From NCBI GenBank assembly GCA_028532985.1, contig JANCIK010000001.1:124001-188000 (forward strand): a DNA stretch of 64,000 nt, given 5' to 3'. This DNA is from Stropharia rugosoannulata (lineage: Eukaryota; Basidiomycota; Agaricomycetes; Agaricales; Strophariaceae). Of this stretch, positions 42,532 through 54,704 are shown in pieces (within the stretch, counting starts at the first letter, position 1; each line of letters begins with the position of its first letter). The notes below the pieces were generated by a model that made no database searches, had not been told where the DNA came from, and saw only the letters and a list, made by a program, of their open reading frames with translations. A program made the position numbers and the translations under genes.

Positions 42532-43167
42532 TTACCGGAAGCCCCGAACTACATCTCCACTCCAGCAGCCCAGCGCCACAGCGAAGACGTACAGACTGAC
42601 AAACAATACCAGCCGCTTTTTGTCAACCGGTTCTGAGCTTTGGCTGAGAGATGGCTGGGCTGTCTTGATGACAGGGTTGTAGATCGCTGCTAGGCGCGAG
42701 GTAGGTGTTGAGGGGGGTGGTGGCGAAAACCTCTGCGTCACTATGGGCTCCGACCAATGCACATGCCGGCAAGTTTGTGGCGTTGAGGGAGCCGCTGTGT
42801 GGGGCGATGGTGATATTTCCCGCGTCACTACGGGATCAGACCAGCTCACATGCCGGTGAATGCGCACGTCTGCGTTGACGTTCTTCATTGTGCAGACCTC
42901 CAGTGCATCATCCCTGGACGTGACAGGCGACGGCGTAGACTTATCCTGAGACCTCTGGCTCAGTTCCGCATCTAATGCTGCCGCGACGGCTCTGCAGCTC
43001 ATCGGATATGCGAATGGGCAGCCCGAACCCAATCTTCGCCCCGAGGTTCCTGTTGCGCATTCGAAGGCGCGCATCGCGCGCTTTACGGTCGCGCCTGTAC
43101 GGATCAGCAGCATTGGGGCGCTCAGACCCAAGCGGCCTCGATCAGACCCTGGCCTCTCTGGAGGCAT
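42532..43167 (-). CDS. Unknown protein with repeated HVxWSxPIVT motif and C-terminal membrane segment
   Basis: Open for about 211 codons from an ATG at 43167. Two repeats are visible: RHVSWSDPVVTREISPSP and RHVHWSEPIVTQRFSPPP. A hydrophobic segment of about 18 residues near the C-terminus (RLVLFVSLYVFAVALG) suggests a single membrane anchor. No known family. The frame may be a downstream exon of the large gene to the right: an in-phase join is possible with the acceptor before 43155, although a better-placed acceptor would leave it separate. Low complexity makes the call uncertain. Confidence 0.5.
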   Translation of the reverse strand: MPPERPGSDRGRLGLSAPMLLIRTGATVKRAMRAFECATGTSGRRLGSGCPFAYPMSCRAVAAALDAELSQRSQDKSTPSPVTSRDDALEVCTMKNVNADVRIHRHVSWSDPVVTREISPSPHTAAPSTPQTCRHVHWSEPIVTQRFSPPPPSTPTSRLAAIYNPVIKTAQPSLSQSSEPVDKKRLVLFVSLYVFAVALGCWSGDVVRGFR

Positions 43168-43245
43168 GACGGTGAATGCAGGCCCAATCCCGCGGAGAAT
43201 ACTGGATTATGAATGTTAGCTCTGGTGACCTGAAGTGCAAAGAAA

Positions 43246-46200
43246 TCACTTGAATCGTACCTGCTCGTGCACTGGAATTGGTAAGGGTGTTGGAATTTGC
43301 TCACACTCGGTCTGCACTGCTGCGTTCTTGAGTTGGCGCTGGCGCCGCGCCGCCTCCTCCTGACGAGCCTCCTGATGTGCGTGGATCTCGTCGTGGAGAC
43401 GCTGGCGCTGCGCCTCCCGCTCCTGCTGATCATTCACTCTGTTCTGTTCCTCCTGCTGCAGCTGTAACCTCCACACCCTTTCCCGTTCAATCTGCTCACT
43501 CAGCTGCTTCTCCTGTTGCGCTTGGTACATCGCACACTGCTGATGGACCGTGTAAGTCAGCGCTTGCGCTTGCTCCCAAAGCTGATGTTGATTTGTCCGC
43601 TCCTGGGCCTGCACTTGCGCTAGCACACTCTCATACTCCATTTGTTGGACTATTAGAAGCTCCTCGTACGCACGCTGCTGCGCCCGAGCCCGCTCACTCA
43701 CCCGCAGTTGAGCCGCATGCTGAAACTCCTGGATGTGCTGCTCGTGAGTCCTATCTTGAGCCTGGAGCTGCGCCTCCAGCTCTTTTACACGCTGTCGTTC
43801 TTCCTGTATCTGCTGCTCCTGCTTCCGTTGTTGCGCTGCCTGAAGCTCCTGGAGCGTAGTGACCACCGCTGGCTCTGACGCCAGTGTTCCCTGAGGCGCA
43901 TCGCTTTCCATTTCCGTATCCATATCCATATAGGTTTCTATGTCCGTGTATATGTCCATCATTGGCACGTCCTGGGGGAAAGAGGAGGCGAGCGAAGGAT
44001 CTGGCACTTGTGCTGGCAGCAGCGCCTCTCTAGCCTGCAGGTAGGCGGATTGCGCTTCCACTTGCTTCTGTTGCTTCTGCTTTTGAGACGATACCGAATG
44101 CTGTTCACCTTGCGCCCCTTTTTCGACTGAGAAGACCTCCCGCGTCCAGAGCTCAATGGGAGTTAGCGTAGACGGGTGGGATCTCGTTGGATGGCACCAC
44201 TGCCGCCCATCGGTGCCGTACAGCATGGTCCATTGAGGGGGGCCCTGCAGCCACTGCGCAACCCATGTTTGCACCCCGTCTGCCGACCATTCAGCCTGCT
44301 GATGAGCATTTCCGCACCCCGCGACTTCTACGGCCACCATTTCCCTCTCCACATCTCCGACAAGGCACGGCTCGTTCATCGGTGTGTCCTCCTCATACGC
44401 CAGGAACAACGAAGGATCCGTGGGAAGCGGAGGAGGGGACAGGTTGTCGACCTCGTCGATCTCGCCGTCTTCGCGTGCAGGCTCGTTGACCGCGTGCATG
44501 CTCGTGTTCGGATTCGATGCGATTTTGCGAGGCGCAGCCTGAACGGAACTGGTGCTCGCTGGATCCGTCGACTCTGGCCCTTTGATAATTACAGCCTTCT
44601 TCTCCTTCACCTGCGCCTTCTCCTTCACCTCAGCCTGTACCGCCTCCCTCTCCTTTCCCTTGCTCTTCACCTGCACCGACCCTTCCTTTGCTTTCTCACC
44701 TTCCTCTGTCTCCCTCGCCTTCCCTTTCCCCTTGCTAACGGCAGATGCAGTCGCGATGGCCGCTGTGGCAGGCGCAGACGCAAGCGTCGCAGGACACCTG
44801 CTCCGCATCGCACTCGCAGTAGCTAGAGGCGTTGGCGGCGTCGCTGCGGGCTTTGTGATGGTTTTGGCTTTGCGCATCACCACTGCAGTCGGAGAAGAGG
44901 GATGGGTGTCAGGCGTCGTCTGTGGACCCGAGGAGGAGGCTTTCAGTGTGGAGGATGAGGCCGCAGCTGTCGCAGGCGCAGGTGTAGCACTGGACGAACT
45001 TGGACTTGAAGATTTCATCCTCACGGCTGGCAGCGCCTTCGATGACGCTGCTTCTGGTTTCGTGGGAGGCGCAGGCTTCATCTTGGAGTTCCCAGCCGCT
45101 GCCAGTGAGTAAGACGCCTTGGCCTGAGTAGCAGCCTGCGCGGGCGCGGAGTGAGTGGCCGCTCGCATGGACATGGAAGCCGCAGCTGCAGTAGAGGGGC
45201 CGTTCTCTATCGCACTCTTCGAACCTGAAGACCAGGAATTCCCCGCAGCCAGAGCCGATGCCTCCTCGTCCTGCTCCGTCCCCGTCGCCTTCTGTTTTCC
45301 TTTGGACTTAGCAGAAGCAATTTCCGTCTCCACATGCGTCTCTGTAGACCCAATTTTCCCCGAACTGGAAGACAACGACGCTGCGGTAGGTGGTTCTGAC
45401 GATTCTCCCGGACTCAACTTCGCCTTCACCTCAGCCTGTACCACTGCCTCCCTCCCCTTTCCCTTTCCCTTGCCCTTCACCTGCGCCGACCGCTCCATCA
45501 CTTCCGCCCCTTTCTCCGACTCTCTGGTTCTTCCTTTGTCGTTGCTCACATCAGACGCAGGCGTGGTGGCCGCTGTCGCAGGCTTAGGTGTGGGCACTGG
45601 TGCATGCCTGCTGCGCGTCGCTCTACCAGTACCTACGGGCGTCCTTTCTACCGGTGCAGGCTTTGTGACCGCAGCTTTAGCCATGGGCTTTACCTCTGCG
45701 GTTGCAGACGAGGGCCAGGTAGCCAGCGTTGTGGGCGGGCCCGCGGAGAAGACCGTCGGTGTGGAGGAAGGAGCGGACGCTGTCGCAGGCGGCGATGTAG
45801 CCCTGTCCTTCGTAACACTGGATAAGCTCGAGGATGACGCAATGGGCGCGGGAATGAGGGGCTCTGGCGAACATGGAAGGTCTGAGTCTATCGTAAGAGA
45901 CTTCATCATCCTTTCCAACACAGTCATCGGGTCCTGACCCGCTGTCGATGGCGTTGGTGCTGTTATTGTGCGTGGCGGCACCATCTCCGTCTCCATATCC
46001 TTGGCCTGACCCTTGGCCTGCCCCTGTTCGACACTACTCTCCTCCTCCACCTCCGTAGCCTTTTGTTTGCCCTTATATTTTTCAGAAGTAGCGGCGGGCT
46101 CTACCAGCATCGCTATGGGCATTCTGTGTGTATCACTCGGCGAATCTGAAGGCAACGACGACGTCGCCGCAGGTAGAGGCATCGAGTCCCGCGGTGCCGC

Positions 46201-46863
46201 TCGGGCAAGTTCTGTGGAAACAATGGTGTTGGTGCTCACCAGCGTGGCCCATGATGAGGATGCCGTGATTGTGGGAGCGGACGGTGTGGCCACTGCCGTA
46301 GATGAAGAGAGCTCATGTGTCGTAAAAGACGACGTTGACGACGCCAGTGGCTCAGACGCGGAAGTGAGCCTAGCTGCGGAAAATGTAAACGTAGTTGACG
46401 GGACCGAGTTCCCAAACAGAAAGGGCGCTTGCTGAATCTGCGCTGGATGGGGATCAGGCGAAGTGGAAGATTCACCAAGGGACGGCCAGCCTCTTGTAGT
46501 TAAATATGAATCTGGTGTTGAATATGTGAACGCGCTCATAGGGAGCGCATTCAGAGTGGGATTCGCACCGGGAGCCTCTATACCCCAGTTCGAGTCGTAC
46601 CAGTCGAAAGTTTCGATGATCTCGTCCCAACATAAGGACACGACGTGTGGTGTCAGGTCTCCGTCCTGTGTGGGCTGCACTAGAGAGAGGTACGGCGCAG
46701 TGGGTGGTGGGGTCCAGGAGGAGAGAGCCGTGGTCGGGATATCGCTGCCCGGCGCGACTGCCACACTGAGGAGCGCTTGTTCAGCTTCGGACACCTGGAT
46801 TACCCAGTCTAACATCTCCAAGTTAGCTTCAGACCAGATTACATTGTCATTTATCCCGTCCAT
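43246..46863 (-). CDS. Large Ser/Thr/Ala-rich protein with C-terminal coiled coil
   Basis: About 1,205 codons from the first ATG at 46863. The N-terminal 120 residues are the least repetitive. A very long Ser/Thr/Ala/Pro-rich region follows, with two related Lys/Glu/Gly blocks (VKGKGKGKGREAVVQAEVK and a VKSKGKEREAVQAEVK-like one). The last 250 residues are Gln/Glu/Arg-rich and should form a long coiled coil. No catalytic or binding domain is recognised; a structural or scaffold role is only a guess. A 45-bp intron (46921-46877) with good signals may lie in the 5' leader. The frame runs to 43246, but a GTACG donor at 43260 and a CTAAC branch site suggest splicing near the 3' end. Long plus-strand frames here are shadows of this composition. 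Confidence 0.65.
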   Translation of the reverse strand: MDGINDNVIWSEANLEMLDWVIQVSEAEQALLSVAVAPGSDIPTTALSSWTPPPTAPYLSLVQPTQDGDLTPHVVSLCWDEIIETFDWYDSNWGIEAPGANPTLNALPMSAFTYSTPDSYLTTRGWPSLGESSTSPDPHPAQIQQAPFLFGNSVPSTTFTFSAARLTSASEPLASSTSSFTTHELSSSTAVATPSAPTITASSSWATLVSTNTIVSTELARAAPRDSMPLPAATSSLPSDSPSDTHRMPIAMLVEPAATSEKYKGKQKATEVEEESSVEQGQAKGQAKDMETEMVPPRTITAPTPSTAGQDPMTVLERMMKSLTIDSDLPCSPEPLIPAPIASSSSLSSVTKDRATSPPATASAPSSTPTVFSAGPPTTLATWPSSATAEVKPMAKAAVTKPAPVERTPVGTGRATRSRHAPVPTPKPATAATTPASDVSNDKGRTRESEKGAEVMERSAQVKGKGKGKGREAVVQAEVKAKLSPGESSEPPTAASLSSSSGKIGSTETHVETEIASAKSKGKQKATGTEQDEEASALAAGNSWSSGSKSAIENGPSTAAAASMSMRAATHSAPAQAATQAKASYSLAAAGNSKMKPAPPTKPEAASSKALPAVRMKSSSPSSSSATPAPATAAASSSTLKASSSGPQTTPDTHPSSPTAVVMRKAKTITKPAATPPTPLATASAMRSRCPATLASAPATAAIATASAVSKGKGKARETEEGEKAKEGSVQVKSKGKEREAVQAEVKEKAQVKEKKAVIIKGPESTDPASTSSVQAAPRKIASNPNTSMHAVNEPAREDGEIDEVDNLSPPPLPTDPSLFLAYEEDTPMNEPCLVGDVEREMVAVEVAGCGNAHQQAEWSADGVQTWVAQWLQGPPQWTMLYGTDGRQWCHPTRSHPSTLTPIELWTREVFSVEKGAQGEQHSVSSQKQKQQKQVEAQSAYLQAREALLPAQVPDPSLASSFPQDVPMMDIYTDIETYMDMDTEMESDAPQGTLASEPAVVTTLQELQAAQQRKQEQQIQEERQRVKELEAQLQAQDRTHEQHIQEFQHAAQLRVSERARAQQRAYEELLIVQQMEYESVLAQVQAQERTNQHQLWEQAQALTYTVHQQCAMYQAQQEKQLSEQIERERVWRLQLQQEEQNRVNDQQEREAQRQRLHDEIHAHQEARQEEAARRQRQLKNAAVQTECEQIPTPLPIPVHEQVRFK

Positions 46864-46921
46864 TTGTTGGTCCAAGCTAAGGGTCTTGCTGCGACTGCGT
46901 TTAAGCTGCTATATCTCTTAC

Positions 46922-49900
46922 CTGAGACTTCTCTTTCACTTCCCGGTGCAGTCTGCGCGTCCCGCAATATGGTGATGGTTGTTGTCACAGAAAATGATAA
47001 GTGGGGGGACAGTTTTTGTCTGCGCTGGAGGGTCCAAAGCTTCTAATGGCCCGGACTTGCTTAGACCCACGCACTGCATGATGAAATTTACCCGATTTTG
47101 TTCCCATTCGGGCGCGCTCCATTTTCCGTGCAAGTCTGGTGAATTTTCCCATTAGTAGGAATATCCCACGCACTGTACGTTCCCTTTTCACCACGGAAAC
47201 GCCTTCCACGCTCTGATGATCTACGACCCACTTCCGCGGTTTTCGTCATCGCTCTGCCGTCCACTCTGCCCATATACGCGCCGGTGCCGCGTCCGATCAT
47301 GCTTTCTCGACCAGAAAGCTAATAGCTAGCATTATTCGCGACTAAAAACAAATCCGCCGCGATAAGGAGCTTGAATCATGACACGGCTCTATAACCTCCG
47401 GAGCGCCGTATGGCACACAGCGCCGCTTTTCCTCCTCGTTCCCTTGTTTTAAGAGGTGTGTATACCCATCTGGTTAGCCACACTCCCCATCTCTAGCGTT
47501 CTGACTCGCACCCTGTGAGATCGCTTGATCAATCAGCTTGCTTTGTGGGCGAGCTTGGGTATTCTCGGCGCTCGTTCGGTGCCGTCGCCCGCAGCATCCT
47601 CGCATTGGAGATCCGAGAGCGTGATAAGGCCCAAGATGACCCAGCCCTTCCCGCTGGGTACATTCAAGTGGCCCCCATTGAAGCTTCGAGCAGCACAGGC
47701 AACACGGCACGTCCTCGATTTTTTGTGTTGTACGACGCGTCGATCTATATTTAGATTTTTCCCTGATCGATGATAGTTGATTCGATTACAATTTGACCAT
47801 CAAGCTTCAAGGGTGAAGACGCTTACTTATTGCATAAAAGGCCAGTAGCATGTGCGGACGGGGGGCTATGTATAGCTATGCAGCGCTATACGAATGGCTC
47901 CCATAGCAAGAAGACGATAGGATGTACTACCGCCACGGCGTGCGCTCTGTTTTCGCATGGGCATATCTCGTAAAAGCTATAGCTTGGGTACACCAGTGAA
48001 AAAAATGCACCGTCCCGTGAGGTACCAGATTTGGGGCAACATTTTTATTTTTGGGTACTCCCAACCCACGTGGCAAACGTACAAGCGCACGGCAAAGAGA
48101 TGCGTTAACACTTGCCATGCACTCTGCGCACTTCCAGAGCAATAATCCAGTCAGAACAGATAAGGTGCAGTCGGGAGCAAATCGTAAAGAAATAATCAGT
48201 GGTGAATGGTTCGTGAATAGACCATAGGTACGCGCTGAGGCGCCAGAATATCATCCCAAGCCCTCTGTGTGATTTCACCACGAATAATTTCCCAGCAAGT
48301 GGCATTGCGAAACGGCGCGCCGCTCTGGCATTCCCGGGCGCCCAACCTTGTACTACACCCCAACAAGCTAGGCAGCGCGCATACCTTGGACTAGGGAAAA
48401 CGCCTACTGTATGATGAGATATTCTGACGTCCAATGGTCATGGTAAGCGAAACAGGTCAGTGTTCCTTTATACCCCGTTCCACACGATTTATGATACCGC
48501 AATGTACAGTCGGACAAAGTTCGTTAGTGATTCATGAAGTGAATATATTAGTATATATATCATGGCATTTACTTACACAGGACCGACGAAGTAGGCTAAT
48601 AACGACGCCCCACGAGTACTACAAAACAGGGAAGAATTAGTAGAAAGCCTGATTTCTGTTTAAACTCTCACCAACTGTGGTGGTTATAACCAACCAAACG
48701 AAAGCAGCGCGGCGTCTGCGCGAGATTATACAGCCCTGCATGAAACCATCATTCCCATTAAATGGTCCTGTGAGCAGCTTACTGCCGATGCAAACCCTCA
48801 GATTAGTTCGCAAGCATACCGCTGGTCAGGACAAAAGGTGATGTTAAAATGCGCAGAATCACGCGACAGATACACATCGAAGGAACTAGGCGCACAGCGG
48901 AAACACAAAAAAGAGACAGAAAGTACCGCATGCGATGGGTGAAGCAACACCTGCACATACCATGCAGTGATCGCTATGCAAGACTACGACAGACGGTGTC
49001 GGATAGTTAGTTAGCAAGCACACACCAACAATGCACGTAGAGGGATAATGCACGGCATGCCAGGGGAAATCGTAGCCACGACTCCGCGCTGGTTCGTGAT
49101 GCACAAGAGAGCAAATCACAACTGAGAAAGGCACACGTAATCCGCCAAATTGATTAGGCCCTGAACACTTGTGCCAGCGCATCCAGAACACCAGGCATCG
49201 CGGAATGTATATGGAGGGAAAGACCGGGTAGGCAGTGGCAGCACCGGTGGCACAAGTATGTGCACAGTGCGAGTCCCGGCAGTGAGTGTTGCGGACGGGC
49301 GGGTTGTAGCAGAGGGACCTAGCAAAGCGGGGGCGACGGGATGGAAAGAGGCGCACAAAACAAGGAAGGGGGCGGAATTGCTATGGCGTAGAACTCTTAC
49401 AGCGTTGTATCTCTTGCAAGACGGGTCCAGATGCGAATAGTGCGGAAGGGGCCGAATGAATGCACGAACGTGACGACGAAGCTGGTGCGCGGGATAACGA
49501 GAGATGCAATACAATACGAGTACTGACCGGGACCCGTGAACGTCGTGGATGGACCGGCGGCAGTGAAATGGTGATCTACTGATCCGATGGGTAAAACGAA
49601 GGTGGGTCGTCAATTAACCCCCTAGCTACATGTACACAAAAGCATGTATATATAAATAAAATATACAACTTCTCCTAACTCCTGAGGGCCAACTGAGTTC
49701 TCTCCAGAATATTCTTGCTATTATGCCCGAAACCTAAAGATATTCCGTGGACCGAGATACCAACTGTCTTAAGGTTATTTCTTCCAATGATCGTTGACTC
49801 TGAAGTCAAACGTCGCAGGCGATGCGAATAGTTCACGGACACGAGGTAGATATGGTGTTTGCTGCATTTTCTAAACTGCTGTTTAATGTGGTTCACGTAC

Positions 49901-50491
49901 ATGTTTCGTAAATGTCAATTACCGTTTCTTTATAGAGGCAACTGCGCACGCCGGTGCCTGGTGATGGAGGGCGATAAGCTAGTTGGGTGGGAGATTCCTA
50001 CAATCCGATATAACTTAATCTCGTGCCCAATTTTGGCCCCCCGAACAGGCTATGACTTGCATTATTATACGGTACATGTGTACTTCTCCGAGATGGCGAG
50101 CGGTCATAAATCGTCTATCGCGAGCGATAAAGCACAGCATCTTGCCTCATGGGTTACGCAAGTGCCGTCATAAGGACATGCTATAAATAGGTCAATCGTA
50201 TCAGTGCATCTCCTCCGGGGCAAGATCGAGGGTTCAGTACTCAGAAACTAGTGCTCAGTGACCGTCATGGTGTCTATACTACGTGATTCTCACCAATTGT
50301 TCAATAAGATTCAGTACTGCATTTACAGATACTGAAATTTCTTGCTCGCATTCTTTTTGCGGTTTGTCTTCCTAATAGGCCGTTATCAATCCTGCAACAG
50401 CCGCAGTGATGGTCGCAAGGCTGGTATCAGCTAAAGATTTAAAAGGACAAGTTGAGGTGTGTATACTTCACTTTTAACCACGATCCCCCCC
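46922..50491. other. No gene recognised
   Basis: About 3.6 kb between the coiled-coil gene and the F-box gene. Frames on both strands (for example around 47520-47750 and 49120-49610) show no domain, no credible splicing and no repeat match elsewhere in the window. Part of it near 46.9-47.3 kb is probably promoter and 5' leader of the coiled-coil gene. Confidence 0.5.
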
Positions 50492-52011
50492 ATGTCGGAC
50501 CCGCAGGAACATCTTTCGAACAATGCAACAAGCATGCCCGTCCTTCCACTCGAGCTTGTCGATCTCATCCTCACCGAGTCAACACTCACCAACACACATC
50601 ACAATTTCCAAGAGGAAATTATCTCAACAATATCACTCTTATCCCATCGCTTTCGTTCTATCGCCAATCGGATACGATTCAAAGAGTGTACCATCGTCCT
50701 ATGCGAGGCAGCTCATCTCTACCGGGTAAATGCACTGGAGCAGATTATCAGATCACCGATATGGTCCGTGGAGGAAAATGTATTACACTATCTGCGAACA
50801 CTGCACGTCAAATTTGGACCGTTCAGAGGAATTAACATAGTAGAGAACTCATTGGTTTCCATATTCAACTCCGTGTTTCAGAGCACGGCACAACGAGACT
50901 GCTCTCTTCATTTGACTGGTGAACCTTCCAGATACTCTCTGTGGCCGTTAAAAATCGAAGCTCCAAAATTCATGACCGCTATATTGGAGGCTTGCTCTCA
51001 TCCCAATGTATCCTTCCTCCATATCACCGGATTGGTCTCCGTGCCCCCTTCTCTGTGTTTATCGCCGTATATATCGGTTTTATCACTTCATTCTGTATCA
51101 TTCGAGCGACTTGAAGACATCCCTCTACACAGCTCTAGACCATCCAGGGAAACCGAGACCGCCTTTCGAAATCTACAATCCCTGACATACGACAACTCGA
51201 CCAACTTCTCGTGCTTCGATTTCAAACAAAACTCCCCTACATACCTGCAAAACATCACTATCAAATGCTTACGTTCCAATACTTATAGGTTGTGCACGGA
51301 CCTATACCGCATGGCTGGTGCTCTGACAACACTAACGCTGGAATTAAAACAAGGTGAACTTACCATCCATTTTGTATTTGTTATATATGGCTGATGACCA
51401 TTCAAGGCTTAAACGACTGTCCAGAGACTCTCGACTACGGTCTACTCCCAAATCTTTCATCACTTACCATTTCCGCGCACAAGTTCTGTTTTCCAGTAAA
51501 CCGAGATACTCCCACCTTGTTCACGTTCATCAGTCCGCTTCTGCCACGGAACTGTACCACGCTTCGAACCATAACCATCGACATGAAGGTAACAGTCTAC
51601 TGCCCTCATGGGTATACTGACCAAAGCCATCACCAGGCGGTGTTGCTCAAATTCCACGACAACATTGGTGAAGCAGGTCTTGTGAAATACTTGGAAGACG
51701 TCCAATACCCACTTAAACGCTTTGACCGGGGGATACCGCGCCTCAATGTATCTTTGTCACCCAGAATCGTCCATGCTGTCAGTCATCGTACTTTCCGTGC
51801 CCTTAGGAGTCACGAAGAGACACAAAAAGATCTTATGAACATATTTTCGCATTTGGATAATACCAAAGGCGTGTTTTTGTCAGTTGAAAGTCACCTAGGA
51901 CATTCTGAGTAAGTTATTCATCATCATATTTATTACGCACGAATTTAATGTCAATCTCTTAGAATGAACAATACAATGCAAGAGTATCTAGACTTTTTGC
52001 GCGAATGGTAG
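50492..52011 (+). CDS. F-box-like protein
   Basis: Predicted 470-aa protein from exons 50492-51353, 51407-51908 and 51963-52011. Both introns (53 and 54 bp, GTGAAC and GTAAGT donors) keep phase, and the second extends the protein past an apparent stop. The N-terminus has the pattern PVLPLELVDLIL.E.....T...ISLLSHRFRSIANRIRF, typical of basidiomycete F-box proteins; the rest is leucine-rich with sheet-and-helix periodicity like their LRR-type substrate part. Such proteins join Skp1-cullin ubiquitin ligases; the substrate cannot be told. The start is the first ATG in frame. It appears intact and is the most ordinary host gene of the window. Confidence 0.75.
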
Positions 52012-54560
52012 ATGCTATAGTGATTTGATAAAGTTAATATATAGGCAATGAGTTGACTTAACGACAAAAGTGGGCATCGGATACAAGGACAAGCATCGCC
52101 CATGAAAATTGAGAGCTGGTGTCGTGAATTATTGGTAGTTACAGAGAAGTGACCAAACGGTATTATCGTGAACCGAGGCACACAACCATGAGTTACAGGT
52201 GCCAAGTCGAAATTCATCACCAATTGACGGAGAAGATGGATGTTACATTGGAGCCAGACAGGAGCGCCGCAGGTTGCGACGGGATGAACAACAGTAAAGA
52301 CAGGCAGGAAGTCGAAAGCGACACAGTATCGGAAGGGATCCCAGGGGATCTAAGACCGAAGAAATAAGACACACATTCAAAGCCTGTGGTGCCATGCAAA
52401 TATCAACATCATGGTAGACATGCATCACAGAACGGAGGATCGCGGGAACGGTATTCAGATGTATCCTAAGATACTGCAGAGGCACAACGGTCCGATATAT
52501 CCTCATACACGCTCCCCGAGTTTGTGAAGTTGTTAAAAAAAAAGGGACTGGACGGAACGTGCGCGAGACTTGGAGATTCAGAGAATGAGAGACTTAACGA
52601 GTGAATGCGAGACTCGGGACTAGATGTGAGACTCGTGACTGGAATGCGAGAGGCACCAGTTGCATCGGAGATGCGCCAGTAGACTACGATATTTGGAGAG
52701 AATGTACCACAAGAATACGACAGTGTCGGGTACGTTGACAAGTAGAAGTAATCAAAGCCAGATAAGCGTGCAGGGGTGACAGACCGGGATAAGGAACACA
52801 TCTCGCATGTCACGTCAACGATGCATCGGCGCTACGAGAAAAAAAACAATGCAGCGCAAGTGACGCACGGATGGCGTGCAAGGGCCTTACAGGAGAAGGA
52901 TGTAGACCGGGCTGCTCTTCAGGCTGAAATTTAAGATTGATAAAAAGCGGGGCAGGGAGGAGCGAATCATGATGCAGGAAGAACGAAGTCGCCGCATGAC
53001 GAGGCCGCAAGAGTACGCAACGACATACGACCGGAGTAATGAAGTACGAAGCCATCGCCGCAAGAGGACCACGAGCCCGCTTAGGGAAACAGATGCACTG
53101 TAACGACAGTGAACGTCCAACACAGCGGCATATACGCACAGTCGAAATATGGAGTGCCGCAGCGGGTACTAGGGGAGCCCTGTCAGGTGCCGTAGCGGGT
53201 GCTAGAGAGAAGTAAGACATGGAACACGACCGTTGGGGCGTGTGCTGTCCGTAGTACTGGTCCTATATCCGCGACAACAAGAGTGAGAAGGGAGAGGTCG
53301 TCGTTAACCTGGAGGCAGGGGCTCGTAGGAGGACCGAGGGAGAGCATTGGGCAAGACCGAAGGTGAAGGTGAGGGTATTGCAGTGGCGCAATGAGACAGT
53401 TGACCCTACATGTCCAAAACTGCGGGGTGACGCGGCTCAAGGGGCCGGAAGACGGCCTGGGCAGGTAGGTAGTAACAGGTGAAGAAGAGGGGGGGTCCAC
53501 CCGGGTGTGCAACAAGGCCTCCAAGTCAGCTTGAGCGGTGACAGGGGACACGTTGAATCGTAACCTATAATAGCAGGTCCAGAGAACAATCCCGCTGGAG
53601 CAGAGATGCAGTACTGACACATCACAAGTGCCCACATCGCTCTGACGCCACGAGGGGCGAGACCTAGGTCAGTCGCGCACGAGCCAAAGGGGCATACAAA
53701 GTCTACACCGGGATTGATGTGGGCAAGGACGCGCATAAGCCAGACGAAACGGGATATCCATAGAGAAGACGAGGACAGGGAGCACCGGGATCCGATATCC
53801 AGGCTTTGCACGGTCGCACGGGATCTGAACCCAAGGCTAGTCGATCGAAGGACAAGAGAAGAAAGGAGGTACTACAATATGGTAGCTGTAAAGGCGGGAC
53901 GGGACGCATGACATACCTATGGGCGTATACATACGCAGATCTGGCTGGTGGATGGGTAGACGGAGAAACATCACAAAAAGGCGGAACGAGACGCACCGGT
54001 AGTAGACGGACGGCCGAGCAGGCTCAAGTTGAGCAGGGTAGGGCAGGACGGCGGGACGGCGGGACGGGCGAGACCGGGTGATGTCATGCGAGAGGCCATG
54101 TTACTAGGGGATGGTTGGGGGATGGTAAGCAAGACATTGGAGAGGAAACGCAGAGCATCCAGGCCTTTATCTGCAGTCAAACGAACAAGCTAGGAGGAGC
54201 TGGGATGCGACTGACATACCAGATGTTCCAATGGTCAGAGGAGCCATGTTTGAAATTTGAAATTTGAAATTTGACGGTCGGGGACCCGGTAGGTTCAGGC
54301 AAGACTATTGGAGTGACATGAAGGCAGCGAGAAGACGGCTATAGGAACCATGCGCTATGGAAAAGCAGAGGGCATGAACGGGAGGAAGGGTTGGAGTCAC
54401 GGCTGAGGAAATAACCTTGGAGATGGGACGAATGACACGACTTATGGAATAAACACTCACACTCAACTGCTTCCGCGCCCCGTCCGGTCACCCGCGAGCT
54501 CATGGACGCTCTACGCAGAACGCGTACTACCGCATCATTTCTATCGACGAGCTGGCCCAG
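52012..54560. other. No gene recognised; GC-rich repeat-like DNA
   Basis: Purine-rich on the plus strand between about 52550 and 54100, with composition like the minus strand of repeat R, but I could not align it firmly. A short tandem run of TTTGAAA units occurs at 54247-54272. Ser/Leu/Arg-rich minus-strand frames are not supported as genes. Confidence 0.45.
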
Positions 54561-54704
54561 CTGAGGCGACCTTCCCACTAAGAACTTTTCTCTATTTATA
54601 GCGCACGGGATATTTCACTCGGATGCACTGCAGTGCAGCGCAATGCTCTGCAAGAGTCATTCATTCTCCTTCCCTCCCCCTTCAATCTGAAACGAGCAGT
54701 ACCT

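Noticed and set aside
43377..46435. Long plus-strand Ala/Val/Ser/Asp-rich frames opposite the coiled-coil gene
   Set aside because: Mirror images of a repetitive coding sequence; the minus-strand frame is three times longer and contains clear coiled-coil periodicity.
49116..49613. Minus-strand frame of 165 codons as a gene
   Set aside because: Arg/His/Ser-rich without domain, membrane or splicing evidence; it does not look like protein-coding DNA.
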